Below are positions 1-8,861 of a stretch of 39,483 bases of DNA, one piece after another. The DNA is from Deltaproteobacteria bacterium (GTDB taxonomy: Bacteria > Myxococcota > JACPTQ01). The stretch covers positions 1 through 39,483 of the forward strand of contig JACPTQ010000023.1 in assembly GCA_016192705.1 (NCBI GenBank), written 5' to 3'. The notes under the pieces are model-generated. The model was not told where the DNA came from, made no database searches, and worked only from the letters and a program-made list of their open reading frames with translations. The position numbers and the translations under genes are program-made. Each line of letters begins with the position of its first letter. Positions within the stretch are counted from its first letter, which is position 1.

Positions 1-41
1 GATATCGCGCTGCAGACCCTGCTCAATTGTGGGGCTGCGGG

Positions 42-114
42 CTCCGTTCCGTCGCCCTCGCCATTCCGCTCGCGCCGGCAAGCCACTGGCTTGCCGACAG
101 ACTGCTCGCGGAAT
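42..114 (-). repeat. Nested hairpin repeat 1L (REP-like)
   Basis: Inverted copy of the repeat at 329-400. The outer stem is ATTCCGC (63-69) with GCGGAAT (108-114). The inner stem is CGGCAAGCC (76-84) with GGCTTGCCG (88-96), closed by a 3-nt loop. The flanking block at 42-60 is the reverse complement of the conserved flank that follows the hairpin in the other orientation. The third element copy (17846-18399) lacks the segment altogether, which indicates it is a separate nested unit. Confidence 0.8.
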
Positions 115-328
115 ATGCGCGCCTGCGCGGCGCCCCTGCCGACCCCACGCAAATCCGGGCGGACCGCTTTCCGGGGACGTGTTTTCTGGGCTTGAGGGCG
201 GTACAAAGGTTTCACCCGTTGGGCGTCGACCAGCGTTCGATCGACCCGCAAGTCTCTCAAGCGCCGTTCGAGGTAAACGGCCGAATTCTGATTGGGCGGA
301 CGGGGATTGGGCAAGCGGAGGCTCGCAT

Positions 329-400
329 ATTCTGTGAGCGATCGTTGGCAAGCCTGTGGCTTGCCGACGCGAACAGAATCGCGAGGGCGACGGAACGGAG
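329..400 (+). repeat. Nested hairpin repeat 1R (REP-like)
   Basis: The outer stem is ATTCTGT (329-335) with ACAGAAT (373-379). The inner stem is GGCAAGCC (347-354) with GGCTTGCC (358-365), loop TGT. A conserved flank GCGAGGGCGACGGAACGGAG (381-400) follows. It is opposed to repeat 1L about 215 bp away, so the pair could also form one very long inverted repeat. Confidence 0.8.
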
Positions 401-625
401 CCCGTAGCGCACCTTTGTGCAGGGGATGAGGTGACGATGGGGCGCGGAATTGCCGTTCTCATGATGTTTGATTCGTTTTGCGCGGACTCACATTTAATGT
501 TAGACCCGAGGACTTTTGCGAGCCGGAGCGAGCCCAGACCCCGACCGCCCCACGCTGGTCATGGCCGTTAACCGGGGATCAGGGTAACTGTGTAGTCTCG
601 GTCCCGTTCATGCTAAGCCAAATCC

Positions 626-1276
626 ATGCGTACAATCGTCGTTGCCCTCCTTCTTGTCGACACAAGTCTTGCGTTCGCCGCCAAGTCCAATCGATTCAAT
701 ATCGACCTCGCGCTCTCGCCGTTCATGCGCGAACAACAGATCGAGAACCCGAGTCGCGACGACCGCGTCGTGCGTGAAGTCGGCGTCGTCACGCGGACAA
801 CGTTTTCGTATGCATTCGTCCCGTGGCTCGAAGCGGGGCTTTACGTCGCGTTCGATGCGGGGAGCGGCGAGCGATCGAACTACAGCCGCCCGGCCGCCGA
901 CGGAACCGCGACCGTTGTGAGCCGCAGCGCCGGCGCGTACTGGGAGCTTTGGACGGGGCCATTCGTGCGCGGCGTCTGGGGCCCGGCGTTTTTCGAATTC
1001 GGCTGGTCGCCGCTCGTGCTTCGCGGAGACGATGGTCGCGCCGACTTGGCAAGCACCGCGGGCGACACGACCGGCACGTTTCGCGGAAACCCGTTCATCG
1101 CTTTCATGTTGGCCGGCGGCGCCCGCGTTTCGCTCGCGCCGAACCTCGAACTCAAACTCATCCTTCAGTTTCGGATCCGCTACCTCTCATCGCGCGGCGG
1201 CGACGCGCTCGAGTCGTCGCAGAATTTTGGGCAGATGCACCTCTGGCCGTACATGGGAATTGGATATCGCTTTTAG
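626..1276 (+). CDS. Exported outer-membrane-barrel-like protein
   Basis: The 216-aa product starts with a short Sec-type signal peptide (MRTIVVALLLVDTSLAFA, cleavage probably before AKS). The rest is rich in alternating hydrophobic and aromatic residues. It ends in Gly-Tyr-Arg-Phe, a C-terminal aromatic of the kind seen on outer-membrane beta barrels. Repeated short strands such as PFVRGVWGPAFFEFGWSPLV and the terminal MHLWPYMGIGYRF fit a small barrel of eight or so strands, but I cannot name a family. No clear Shine-Dalgarno precedes the ATG, which lies only 41 bp after transposable element copy 1. The stop overlaps that of the convergent lipoprotein gene by four bases, so the two messages must run into each other. 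Confidence 0.8.
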   Translation: MRTIVVALLLVDTSLAFAAKSNRFNIDLALSPFMREQQIENPSRDDRVVREVGVVTRTTFSYAFVPWLEAGLYVAFDAGSGERSNYSRPAADGTATVVSRSAGAYWELWTGPFVRGVWGPAFFEFGWSPLVLRGDDGRADLASTAGDTTGTFRGNPFIAFMLAGGARVSLAPNLELKLILQFRIRYLSSRGGDALESSQNFGQMHLWPYMGIGYRF

Positions 1277-2319
1277 TTGGCGACGCACGCGCCCGCACCA
1301 CCAATGGTCGAGCCCGCGTCGGCGCGAAACTGGCACGAGAAAAGGGCGGCGCCCGGGATTTGGCACGCGCTGCCGATGTTGCACTGGTCGGCAACCGCGC
1401 ACGCCCAGCAGCAAGCCTTCGCACACAAGCCTTCGTTGCAAACGTTTCCGGTGCCGCAATCGGCGTCGGCTGAACACGACTTCGTGCAGTAACCAACGCT
1501 CTGCGATGAAGGATAAACGCACGTCAGCGAGCTTTCGCACCCACCACCGGTCACGCAGCGGTCCATGACCTTGCCAAGACACGTCCCCGCGTCGGGGTGC
1601 GGTGGTCGCGGGGGCGGAGGCGTCAAGCGACCCACGCAACGCCCACCCGTCCACACACAGCGCGTGGAGTGGCCGTCGCATTTCAATTGCGTCGTCAGCG
1701 TGTCGCAAGCCTCACACGAAGGCGGTTCCGCCCAATCACACGGAATGCACGGCCCTGCGTCCAAGTCGCACGGGCACTCGGGAACGTCACAGAACAGTCC
1801 GTCGCGACAGTCGTTGTCGCTCCAACACGTGTCACAGCGGCCAATCTTCTTGAGCGACACGCGGGCCGCGCGCGCCTCGCAGTCGTTGCCGTACGTGCGC
1901 CCATCGCAGCCGCAAACCGGCGCGTAGATCTCCGCGCACGCGCTCGGGACGTTTTCGCATAGGCCGAGATCATCGCCGACGCCGCACCGGCCGATCGCGA
2001 AGTGGCAGAACTCGTTGCGCGACGAACACTGAAGGCCGACAAACCCGCCGCACTCGCGATTCGTTCCTGCGTCGCGCACAACTCCTGCGTCACGATGAAC
2101 GCCCGCATCGCGCGCCAACCCGCCATCACGAGCGACGCCCGCATCCCTTTGCAAACCCGCATCGCGCGTAGTTCCCCCGCCCGTCGACCCGTCGGGAACA
2201 ACCGGATGAAGCGGTCCGAGCGGCGCCTCGCCCCCTGGGTCATAAGGCGTCGATCCGCAGCCGATAACCAACGACGCCGCGATAAGACCCAAACATTGTT
2301 GCATCGCTTTAAGTCGCAT
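1273..2319 (-). CDS. Cys-rich lipoprotein with Kazal-type inhibitor domain
   Basis: The start at 2319 gives a 20-residue signal peptide ending in the lipobox Val-Ile-Gly-Cys; the frame can open 30 bases earlier but that would lengthen the signal awkwardly. A linker (residues about 51-88) has tandem RDAGVx hexapeptides, an 18-bp tandem repeat. Residues about 121-162 match a Kazal-type serine protease inhibitor: the core PVCGCDGRTYGNDC has the characteristic Cys-Gly-x-Asp-Gly-x-Thr-Tyr-x-Asn-x-Cys order. Several Cys-rich modules of the C-x-x-D-x-D-C type follow. The product is expected to be lipid-anchored, with the Kazal domain possibly blocking an extracellular protease. That role is inference. 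The gene is divergent from the glycosyltransferase gene at 2505. Confidence 0.9.
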   Translation of the reverse strand: MRLKAMQQCLGLIAASLVIGCGSTPYDPGGEAPLGPLHPVVPDGSTGGGTTRDAGLQRDAGVARDGGLARDAGVHRDAGVVRDAGTNRECGGFVGLQCSSRNEFCHFAIGRCGVGDDLGLCENVPSACAEIYAPVCGCDGRTYGNDCEARAARVSLKKIGRCDTCWSDNDCRDGLFCDVPECPCDLDAGPCIPCDWAEPPSCEACDTLTTQLKCDGHSTRCVWTGGRCVGRLTPPPPRPPHPDAGTCLGKVMDRCVTGGGCESSLTCVYPSSQSVGYCTKSCSADADCGTGNVCNEGLCAKACCWACAVADQCNIGSACQIPGAALFSCQFRADAGSTIGGAGACVAN

Positions 2320-2504
2320 CCCTGGTTCGCAATGCGAATCCAGTGCCACAGAGCCGCACGCGGATTACCGAGGAATCATCGAACTTCTGATCCGCCACCC
2401 CGGGTCTCGCGTCAGTCTTCGTCAACGCGATGTCGAAATTGTCGGCGCTGGGTTTCCGAAGCGCGCACGAGACGCTATGTTCAACGCATGGCGTTCGCCG
2501 CACG

Positions 2505-4496
2505 ATGAAACGTCGACACCTCCTCCTCTTGCTCGCTCTCGCGGCCATCATCCGCTTCTCGTACCTCGCGGACTACCTCGCGTCGCTCCCCTACGGAGAC
2601 GCCCCAATCGCCGACGCGTATGTCCACGACGCCTTCGCGAACCGCATGCTGCGCGGCCACCTCGTCGACGAGGAGTACACCGTGCGCTCGCCTCTCTTCC
2701 CGGTACTTCTCGCGGGCCTCAAGGGAATCGGGCTCTCGTTCGGAGCCATTTACATCTTTCAGATGCTCCTCGGTCTCGCCACCGTGGTTCTCGTTTATCG
2801 AATCTCCGCGCACCTTTTCGGTGACCAAGCACCCCTCGCGCCCCTGATTGGCGCTAGCCTCTTTGCCCTGTATGGATCTGCCGCGTTTCACGAAACAAAG
2901 CTTCTCGGTGTTTCAGTCGGTGTCTTCTTTTTGGTTGTTGCGGGTTCGCTCATCCTTTGGGCGCGCGCGCGTCGCTCCGTCGCCGAAATCCCGGCCGGCG
3001 TCGCTCTCTCGCTTGCGTCCCTCGCGGTTCCGCAGTTCGCACTCTCGGCGATTCTCGTTGCCGTTCTTCAGCTCGCACGAAAGCGCTTTGGGCGAGCGCT
3101 CCTTTTCGGACTCGGCTTCGTGGTCCCGCTCGTCCCGTTTTCGGTTCGCTCCCACCTCGCGGGCGCCGGCTTAAACCCGTTCCCTGCGCAATCAGGCGGA
3201 ATGCTGTACGTGGGCTTTCATGATGGCGCGAACGGCGCCTTTCGCCCACCCGTTGAGCTCGACGGGCCTGTGGTCTCGATAACGCAAAAGGGACGGCGCG
3301 CCGCCGAAGAGGAGACCGGTCGGCCGCTCGGAACTCATGAAGCGTCCAACCATTTTCGCGCGAAGGCCATTCGATGGATCGTCGACCATCCGCTTGGCGC
3401 CCTCCGCCTCATCGCCATCAAAGTCTACCGGCTTGCGATGGCATACGAAGTGCCGCTCAACTACGACTTTCAGGAGGAACGCCCCGACACCCCGACGCTT
3501 TACGCCTATCCGGTTCCCTTTAGCCTCCTCTTCGTCTTTGGCGTTGCGGGTTTCGTGATGGCCACGCGACGCCGCATATCTCAAGGAATCCTCGTCGCGC
3601 TTGCCGTTCCGACGATTTTGACCGTCCTCGCGTTTGTTGTCACCGCGCGGTATCGGCTCCCCCTCGCGCCTTTTCTCGCGATCTGGGCCGGCTTCGCGCT
3701 TCACGTTGTCCTCGTCGAAAATAGGAAAAAACTCGCGGTGATCCTTGGCGCCGCTTCCGCGCTCCTCCTCGTCAATCCGCTCGACGACCCGCGGTTTCCG
3801 GCGGCCGCCGAACAGCTTAACCGAGCCTCCGCCTATCGCGGGACAAACCCAGAAAGAGCGCTTGCCGCTCTTGATCGGGCGATCGCGTTTACGCCCGAAG
3901 TCCCGTCGCTTTGGGCCACGCGAACTGAGTTTGCGCTGTCCGCTGGGAATTTGGCTGAAGCGCGTCGTGGGCTCCGCGAGACGACGCGCCTTGCGCCCGA
4001 CTCCGCGACGGCTGCGCTTCTTCGAGGTGAGGTCATGCTGCTCGAAGACCGCGCTCGGCAGAGCGAAGCCCAAGCCGTTTGGCGCGCCGCGCTTGCCGAG
4101 GCCCCGGGTCGCAAGGCGCGAAACCGAAGGCTTTTGCTTGCGCTCGGCGCGTCACTTCGTGACGAGGGAAACGCGGGGCAAACCGAAGCCGCGACGCTTT
4201 TTCGCGAGCTGCTCGCGCGCGATCCGCGTGATGCGACGGCTCACGCCGAGTTGGGGCTCGTTCAAATCGCGGCCGGCGACTTCGTGGCGGCCGAGGCGAG
4301 TTTTCGGCACGCGGCAAAAAACGACCCCGATTCGGCGGGCCACTGGAACAACCTCGGTGTCGCGCTTCTCCGACAACAACGTCACCGCGAGGCGTGCACC
4401 GCGTTTCGCGAAGCGCTTGCCATCGACCCAGCATTTGCGCGTGCCCGCCAAAACCTCGCACGCTGCGAGTCGATTCCAACCTGGATCCCCGGATAA
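2505..4496 (+). CDS. Polytopic GT-C-type glycosyltransferase with C-terminal TPR repeats
   Basis: The 663-aa product begins MKRRHLLLLLALAAII, which places the start at 2505 directly before the first membrane helix; an in-frame ATG at 2430 would add 25 unlikely residues. Residues 1 to about 430 hold around ten hydrophobic segments with a large first external loop (PIADAYVHDAFANRML), the layout of PMT_2/ArnT-type glycosyltransferases that use polyprenyl-phosphate sugar donors. Residues about 440-655 are TPR repeats, for example GHWNNLGVALLRQQRHREA followed by AFREALAIDPAFARARQNLA. The last five codons and the stop lie inside transposable element copy 2. Removing the element restores a frame ending MPDRQNR, so the tail of this protein was changed by the insertion. 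Acceptor and donor cannot be read from sequence. Confidence 0.9.
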   Translation: MKRRHLLLLLALAAIIRFSYLADYLASLPYGDAPIADAYVHDAFANRMLRGHLVDEEYTVRSPLFPVLLAGLKGIGLSFGAIYIFQMLLGLATVVLVYRISAHLFGDQAPLAPLIGASLFALYGSAAFHETKLLGVSVGVFFLVVAGSLILWARARRSVAEIPAGVALSLASLAVPQFALSAILVAVLQLARKRFGRALLFGLGFVVPLVPFSVRSHLAGAGLNPFPAQSGGMLYVGFHDGANGAFRPPVELDGPVVSITQKGRRAAEEETGRPLGTHEASNHFRAKAIRWIVDHPLGALRLIAIKVYRLAMAYEVPLNYDFQEERPDTPTLYAYPVPFSLLFVFGVAGFVMATRRRISQGILVALAVPTILTVLAFVVTARYRLPLAPFLAIWAGFALHVVLVENRKKLAVILGAASALLLVNPLDDPRFPAAAEQLNRASAYRGTNPERALAALDRAIAFTPEVPSLWATRTEFALSAGNLAEARRGLRETTRLAPDSATAALLRGEVMLLEDRARQSEAQAVWRAALAEAPGRKARNRRLLLALGASLRDEGNAGQTEAATLFRELLARDPRDATAHAELGLVQIAAGDFVAAEASFRHAAKNDPDSAGHWNNLGVALLRQQRHREACTAFREALAIDPAFARARQNLARCESIPTWIPG

Positions 4497-4744
4497 GCAG
4501 CCAGTTCGCTTCCGCGCGTAGCGTCGGCAGGTGCCGCTTCGGCGCGCCGACGTCCTCGGGTCTGAACTGACTCGCGCGATTGAGCCGCTGATCAGAGGCA
4601 TGCGAAAACTCGGTGACCCCAGCCAATATCGCGCTGCAGACCCTGCGGAAAGGTGGGGCTGCGGGCTGCGCGGCACTGCCGCGACACCAAGTTCGGTCGA
4701 GCACAACCGGCATTTGCAACTCCGAGCACACAAAGATCTCGGGT

Positions 4745-4813
4745 GTTCCGTCGCCCTCGCCATTCTGCTCGCACAGGCAAGCCACCGGCTTGCCTGCAGA
4801 CCGCTCGCAGAAT
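4745..4813 (-). repeat. Nested hairpin repeat 2L
   Basis: The outer stem is ATTCTGC (4762-4768) with GCAGAAT (4807-4813). The inner stem is 10 bp, CAGGCAAGCC (4774-4783) with GGCTTGCCTG (4787-4796), loop ACC. It is inverted relative to repeat 2R. Base differences from the other copies fall on paired positions and keep the pairing. Confidence 0.8.
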
Positions 4814-5026
4814 AGGCGCGCCTTTGCAGGCCCCTGCCGACCCTACGCAATTCCGGGCGGACCGCTTATCGGGGACATATTCTTTAGGCTTTAGGGCGGT
4901 ACGAAGGGTTCACCCGTTGGGTGTCGGCCAGCGTTCGATCGACCCCCAAGTCTCTCAACCGTCGTTCCAGGAAAACGGCCAGGTTCTGATTGGGCGGGCG
5001 GCGATTGGGCTTGCTCCGGGTCGCGT

Positions 5027-5098
5027 ATTCTGTGAGCAATCGTTGGCAAGCCTGTGGCTTGCCGACGCGAACAGAATCGCGAGGGCGACGGAACGGAG
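5027..5098 (+). repeat. Nested hairpin repeat 2R
   Basis: The outer stem is ATTCTGT (5027-5033) with ACAGAAT (5071-5077). The inner stem is GGCAAGCC (5045-5052) with GGCTTGCC (5056-5063). It is followed by the conserved flank up to 5098. The sequence is nearly identical to repeat 1R, suggesting recent copying of the whole composite element. Confidence 0.8.
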
Positions 5099-5308
5099 GC
5101 CGCAGCGCACCTTTGGGCAGGGGATGAGGTGCCGATGGGGCGTGGGATTGCCGTTCTCATGATGTTTGATTGATTTCGTGCAGACTCACATTTCATGTCA
5201 GACCCGAGGACTTTCGCGAGCCGGAGCGAGCCCAAACCCGACCGCCCCACGCTGGTCTTGGCCGTTAACCGGGAATCAGGGGATTCCAATGCCCGACCGC
5301 CAAAACCG

Positions 5309-5337
5309 TTGACACGACACATTCACGCCCGTAATTG
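5309..5337 (+). promoter_or_regulatory. Possible sigma-70-type promoter
   Basis: A perfect TTGACA at 5309-5314 is followed after 17 bp by TAATTG (5332-5337), which is a poor -10 box. It lies about 110 bp before the lipoprotein start at 5449. It also overlaps the ancestral stop codon of the upstream glycosyltransferase gene, as reconstructed by removing element copy 2. Weak evidence. Confidence 0.25.
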
Positions 5338-5448
5338 CTTAGCGCGCGGAAAGATCCGCGTAAGGCGATGTCAGGGCACTTTGATGCAACAAAGGTTTGC
5401 CGTGGTCGTCTCTTTTATAGAAGGTCGAATAGAAAAAGGAGGTTGTTC

Positions 5449-7029
5449 ATGAAAAAAAGTCTCGTTGGTTTAATGACGTTCATGGTCGGCTGCTCTCAGC
5501 TTTTCTCGGGAAGTGGCGGCTCCGGAGCGCGCGCTGGTTCGCGTGGCGGCGACGACGGAAAATACGGAGCCCTCTTTTTGAACTTTCAGCGTACCGAGTT
5601 CTGCGGCACGACGCGCACCGAGCGTGGCCAGAGAATCTACTCGCCGCGTTCCACCGACCTTTCGACGAAGGTTTCGCCGGGCGAGAACATTTTGCGCCTC
5701 ATGTGCACCGAAGGCGCGCGAGGCGCATACAACGTGACCGACCAATTCGTGAGCACGGTCAACGACGCGGCGCCAGACCCGCTCACCGTCGGAATCCTGG
5801 TCGTTGCGTGTGTTGGGACCGGTGAGTGCGAGAGCGCGACGGGGCGCCCCCATTATGGGTCGAGCGGCAGCAACGGGCGTCGGTACCGCTTCGCCATCAG
5901 CATCTCGGCCGACGTCGCCGACGTCGCGCGTCGAGTGCCACAAGAGGCGGTGAAATCTGCGGTCGAAGCACTCGATCTCCCGGGCGACATCAAGTCTGGA
6001 TTTACAACTCGATTCGACGCCTGTCGCGCGCACCTCGTCGCAGAAGTCGAAGCGCTCAACCCGCGCCTCAAGAAAGTCTACGTCGAAACGATCACGAAAA
6101 CGCGTGCGGAGCGCTTCGCCGACGAACAGGCGCTTGCGTCCTTTTACCAGCGGTACGCCGCGCAGAAGCCCAAGCTCGACCGCGCGCTGCTTTCGAGTGG
6201 CGTCACGGCGGCGCTTCGCAACGAGGCGCGTTCCCTTCGCGACGCTTACGTCGACGCGTGCCTCAAGCGCGGCCGCACAGCGCTCTACTGCTTGACCGGC
6301 CCCGTCGCGCGCCCGCTCACCGATTTGCTCGTTCGACTCGCGATCGCGCTTCGCGATCCGGTTGGCGCCGAAGCGGAAAACGCGACGCTCGCGATCGGAC
6401 CGGACCAGACGTCGGTCAAGACGGAAATGCACCTTGCCGTTGGGAAGGCGATGCGCGCGGAGACGACGGAATACCGAAAGTACATGGACGCCAAGCGGCA
6501 AGGGACGGACCCGTCGGTTCTCGCGTCGACATTCGGCAACCCGCCGCCCGTCAACCTTGGCGAATATCGAAACGGCGCGGGGGCGCCACCGCCCCAGCGG
6601 CGCGACTATTGGAGCGAGATCAACCGCGTGACCAAGGGCGGCCTTGAGCGAATTCGCCGGACCATCGCGCGCGTGAGCGTCAGCGGAAATTCCGCGACCA
6701 TTGCCTTCAAGGACATCGTGAATAAGAGCGATGTTCAAACGGGGTGCCGCGAGACGAACAAGATTCAATCGATCACGCGGCACGGCGAAATTGTTTATCG
6801 GGTCGATTGCTCGGGCCCTTGGGTCACGCGGACGTCCGTGAACCGCGTGAAGCCGATCGTCGTTGCGGCGCGTGAGGCGCGCAGATTAAAAAGTGGCAAC
6901 GTCGTGATGGCGGTCGCCGACAAAAAATCGCGCCGCGGGGCCGTCCTCACGGCGTTTCGTTCAGAGCGCGGCGACGACGCGAACGACCCGATCCAGTACG
7001 GTGCGTTTCCAGCGAAGGCGCGCCGATAA
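5449..7029 (+). CDS. Lipoprotein of unknown function
   Basis: The start at 5449 is fixed by an ideal ribosome-binding site AAGGAGG (5436-5442) six bases upstream and by a short lipoprotein signal, MKKSLVGLMTFMVGC, with lipidation expected at Cys15; a longer in-frame opening at 5335 lacks both. A Gly/Ser-rich linker follows, then about 480 residues with few recognisable features. The central part (residues about 150-330) is predicted-helical with many Arg and Lys. The C-terminal 110 residues look beta-rich (for example VSVSGNSATIAFKDIV). Scattered Cys residues suggest periplasmic disulfides. I do not recognise a family. The gene converges on ettA with only six bases between stops. Confidence 0.87.
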   Translation: MKKSLVGLMTFMVGCSQLFSGSGGSGARAGSRGGDDGKYGALFLNFQRTEFCGTTRTERGQRIYSPRSTDLSTKVSPGENILRLMCTEGARGAYNVTDQFVSTVNDAAPDPLTVGILVVACVGTGECESATGRPHYGSSGSNGRRYRFAISISADVADVARRVPQEAVKSAVEALDLPGDIKSGFTTRFDACRAHLVAEVEALNPRLKKVYVETITKTRAERFADEQALASFYQRYAAQKPKLDRALLSSGVTAALRNEARSLRDAYVDACLKRGRTALYCLTGPVARPLTDLLVRLAIALRDPVGAEAENATLAIGPDQTSVKTEMHLAVGKAMRAETTEYRKYMDAKRQGTDPSVLASTFGNPPPVNLGEYRNGAGAPPPQRRDYWSEINRVTKGGLERIRRTIARVSVSGNSATIAFKDIVNKSDVQTGCRETNKIQSITRHGEIVYRVDCSGPWVTRTSVNRVKPIVVAAREARRLKSGNVVMAVADKKSRRGAVLTAFRSERGDDANDPIQYGAFPAKARR

Positions 7030-7035
7030 GTCCTT

Positions 7036-8715
7036 TCACCCGCGCACAAGCGGCTTGTAGCGGATGCGGTGCGGCGTGTCGGCGTCGGCGCCGAGGCGCT
7101 TCTTGCGGTCGGCTTCGTAGTCTTGATACGTGCCAACGTTAAACCAAACGCTCGCGTCGTCCTCGAACGCCATGATGTGCGTGCAAATGCGGTCAAGGAA
7201 CCAGCGATCGTGTGAAACGATCATCGCGCACCCAGCCCACTCGAGGAGCGCCTCTTCGAGCGCGCGAAGCGTGTCGACGTCGAGATCGTTCGTCGGTTCG
7301 TCGAGGAGCAGCAAATTCGCGCCCTGCTTGAGCGTCTTCGCGAGATGCAAGCGATTCCGCTCGCCGCCCGACAAGTCGCGCACTTTCTTTTGCTGGTCGG
7401 TCCCCTTGAAGCCAAACCCACCCGCGTACGCGCGCGAATTCATCCGCCGCTTCCCGACCTCAAAGAAATCTTCGCCGCCTGAAATCTCCTCGTACACCGT
7501 TTTTTCCGCCGCGAGCGCCTCGCGCGACTGGTCGACATACCCGAGCGCCACCGTGTCACCAACGGTGAGCCGCCCCGAATCCGGCGTCTCGCGCGCCGCA
7601 ATCATCCGAAAAAGCGTGGTCTTCCCGGCGCCGTTCGGCCCGATGATCCCAACGATCGCCCCCTTCGGCACCGCGAAGTTGAGCCCGTCGATGAGCAGCC
7701 GATCGCCGTACCCCTTCACGAGCCCCTTCGCCTCAACAACGACGTCGCCCAACCGCGGCCCCGGCGGAATCGCGATGTCGATGTTTTCGACCTTCTCTTT
7801 CCCCGCGTCCGCCAAGAGCGCCTCGTACGCATTCAAGCGCGCCTTCCCCTTCGCCTGTCGCGCGCGCGGCGCAAGCCGCACCCACTCGAGCTCACGCGCG
7901 AGCGTTCGCTGTCGCGCCGACTCCTGCTTCTCCTCGACGGCGAGACGCGCCCTCTTCTGGTCGAGCCACGACGTGTAGTTCCCCTCCCAAGGAATTCCGG
8001 CGCCGCGATCGAGCTCCAAAATCCACTTCGCAACGTTGTCGAGAAAGTAACGATCGTGCGTGATCGCGACGACCGTCCCCGGAAACTCGGCGAGAAACCG
8101 CTCGAGCCACGCGACCGACTCCGCGTCGAGATGGTTCGTCGGCTCGTCGAGAAGCAGCAGGTCTGGCTTCGAGAGCAGCACGCGGCAGAGCGCCACGCGA
8201 CGCTTTTCGCCGCCCGACAGCTTCGTCACGTCGGCATCTCCCGGCGGGCATCGCAGCGCGTCCATCGCGATTTCGATCGTCCGGTCAAGCTCCCACGCAT
8301 TCGCCGCATCGATCGCATCCTGCAGCCGCGCCTGTTCGGCGAGCAGCTTCTCCATCTCGTCGTCGCTCGGCCCCTCGCCAAACTTCGCGTTAACCTCGTC
8401 GAACCGCGTCAAGAGCGCGCGCACCTCGGCGACCCCCTCCTCGACGTTCCCCTTCACATCCTTCGTGGGATTCAAAACCGGCTCCTGCGGCAAATACCCA
8501 ACGCGCGTCCCATTGGCCGGCGCGGCCTCGCCGATAAAATCGGTGTCAACGCCCGCCATAATGCGGAGCAGCGAGCTCTTCCCAGCGCCGTTCGCCCCGA
8601 TGACGCCGATCTTCGCGCCCGGGTAAAACGAAAGGTAAATTCCCTTGAGGATTTCTTTTCCCGGCGGAACGACCTTCCGCAGATTGACCATTGTATAGAT
8701 GTATTGATGAGCCAT
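7036..8715 (-). CDS. ettA: Energy-dependent translational throttle protein EttA (ABC-F)
   Basis: The 559-aa length and the opening [20 protein letters not shown] match the EttA family closely. There are two ABC ATPase cassettes: Walker A GANGAGKS (about 40-47) and GPNGAGKT (about 355), each with an LSGGE signature and a Walker [10 protein letters not shown] followed by HLD or DLD. There are no membrane segments, as expected of ABC-F proteins. Members of the family bind the ribosomal E site and gate entry into elongation according to ATP/ADP; that role comes from the family. A GGAGG ribosome-binding site six bases before the ATG supports the start. This is probably a housekeeping gene and shares no obvious operon. 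Confidence 0.97.
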   Translation of the reverse strand: MAHQYIYTMVNLRKVVPPGKEILKGIYLSFYPGAKIGVIGANGAGKSSLLRIMAGVDTDFIGEAAPANGTRVGYLPQEPVLNPTKDVKGNVEEGVAEVRALLTRFDEVNAKFGEGPSDDEMEKLLAEQARLQDAIDAANAWELDRTIEIAMDALRCPPGDADVTKLSGGEKRRVALCRVLLSKPDLLLLDEPTNHLDAESVAWLERFLAEFPGTVVAITHDRYFLDNVAKWILELDRGAGIPWEGNYTSWLDQKRARLAVEEKQESARQRTLARELEWVRLAPRARQAKGKARLNAYEALLADAGKEKVENIDIAIPPGPRLGDVVVEAKGLVKGYGDRLLIDGLNFAVPKGAIVGIIGPNGAGKTTLFRMIAARETPDSGRLTVGDTVALGYVDQSREALAAEKTVYEEISGGEDFFEVGKRRMNSRAYAGGFGFKGTDQQKKVRDLSGGERNRLHLAKTLKQGANLLLLDEPTNDLDVDTLRALEEALLEWAGCAMIVSHDRWFLDRICTHIMAFEDDASVWFNVGTYQDYEADRKKRLGADADTPHRIRYKPLVRG

Positions 8716-8861
8716 CGCGCGCCTCCGTCTCGAAAAGGGACGCGTAATCTACACAGGCAGAGCGCGCTTGCCAAGTGGTCCCGCAGCCTGTTAGTTTCGC
8801 GGCGCTTTTGGAAATCCCGCCTGTCTTTTCGCGAGCGGGACACTGTTGGAGGGTGTTGAAG

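Larger units (their letters stand above)
1..584 (+). mobile_element. Non-coding transposable element, copy 1 (left end outside window)
   Basis: This stretch aligns along its length with 4620-5281 and 17994-18399. Shared landmarks are the opening GATATCGCGCTGCAGACCCTG-like block, the block around 490-530 (TTAGACCCGAGGACTTTTGC) and the terminus GTTAACCGGGGATCAGGG ending at 584. The right terminus matches the terminal inverted repeat defined by the two complete copies. It carries two nested hairpin repeats in opposite orientation. The short reading frames here are not conserved between copies, so I regard the element as non-coding. The left end and its target duplication lie outside the window. 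There is no gene from 1 to 625. Confidence 0.85.
4480..5281 (+). mobile_element. Non-coding transposable element, copy 2 (complete, 802 bp)
   Basis: The termini CCTGGATCCCCGGATAA (left) and, read inward from the right, CCCTGATTCCCGGTTAA agree at 13 of 17 positions. A second inverted block, GTCCTCGGGTCTGA, lies exactly at 4552-4565 and inverted at 5198-5211, about 70 bp from each end. The element is flanked by the direct repeat GATTCCAA at 4472-4479 and 5282-5289, an 8-bp target duplication. No conserved ORF is present, so it behaves as a MITE-like non-autonomous element. Compared with copy 3 it carries extra segments at about 4640-4815 and 5026-5120, including two hairpin repeats. This accounts for the geneless stretch from 4497 to 5448. 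Confidence 0.88.

Noticed and set aside
27-407. Short open frames inside the transposable element copies
   Set aside because: The corresponding positions in the other copies are shifted by insertions and lack the same frame, so no conserved protein is encoded.
3192-4073. Long antisense frame opposite the glycosyltransferase gene
   Set aside because: It is a high-GC shadow frame: highly basic, low-complexity translation with no domain, and it lies fully opposite a gene with membrane helices and TPRs.
5470-6783. 437-aa antisense frame opposite the unknown lipoprotein
   Set aside because: Arg-rich translation with no signal, motif or ribosome-binding site. The plus-strand gene has an ideal ribosome-binding site and lipobox.
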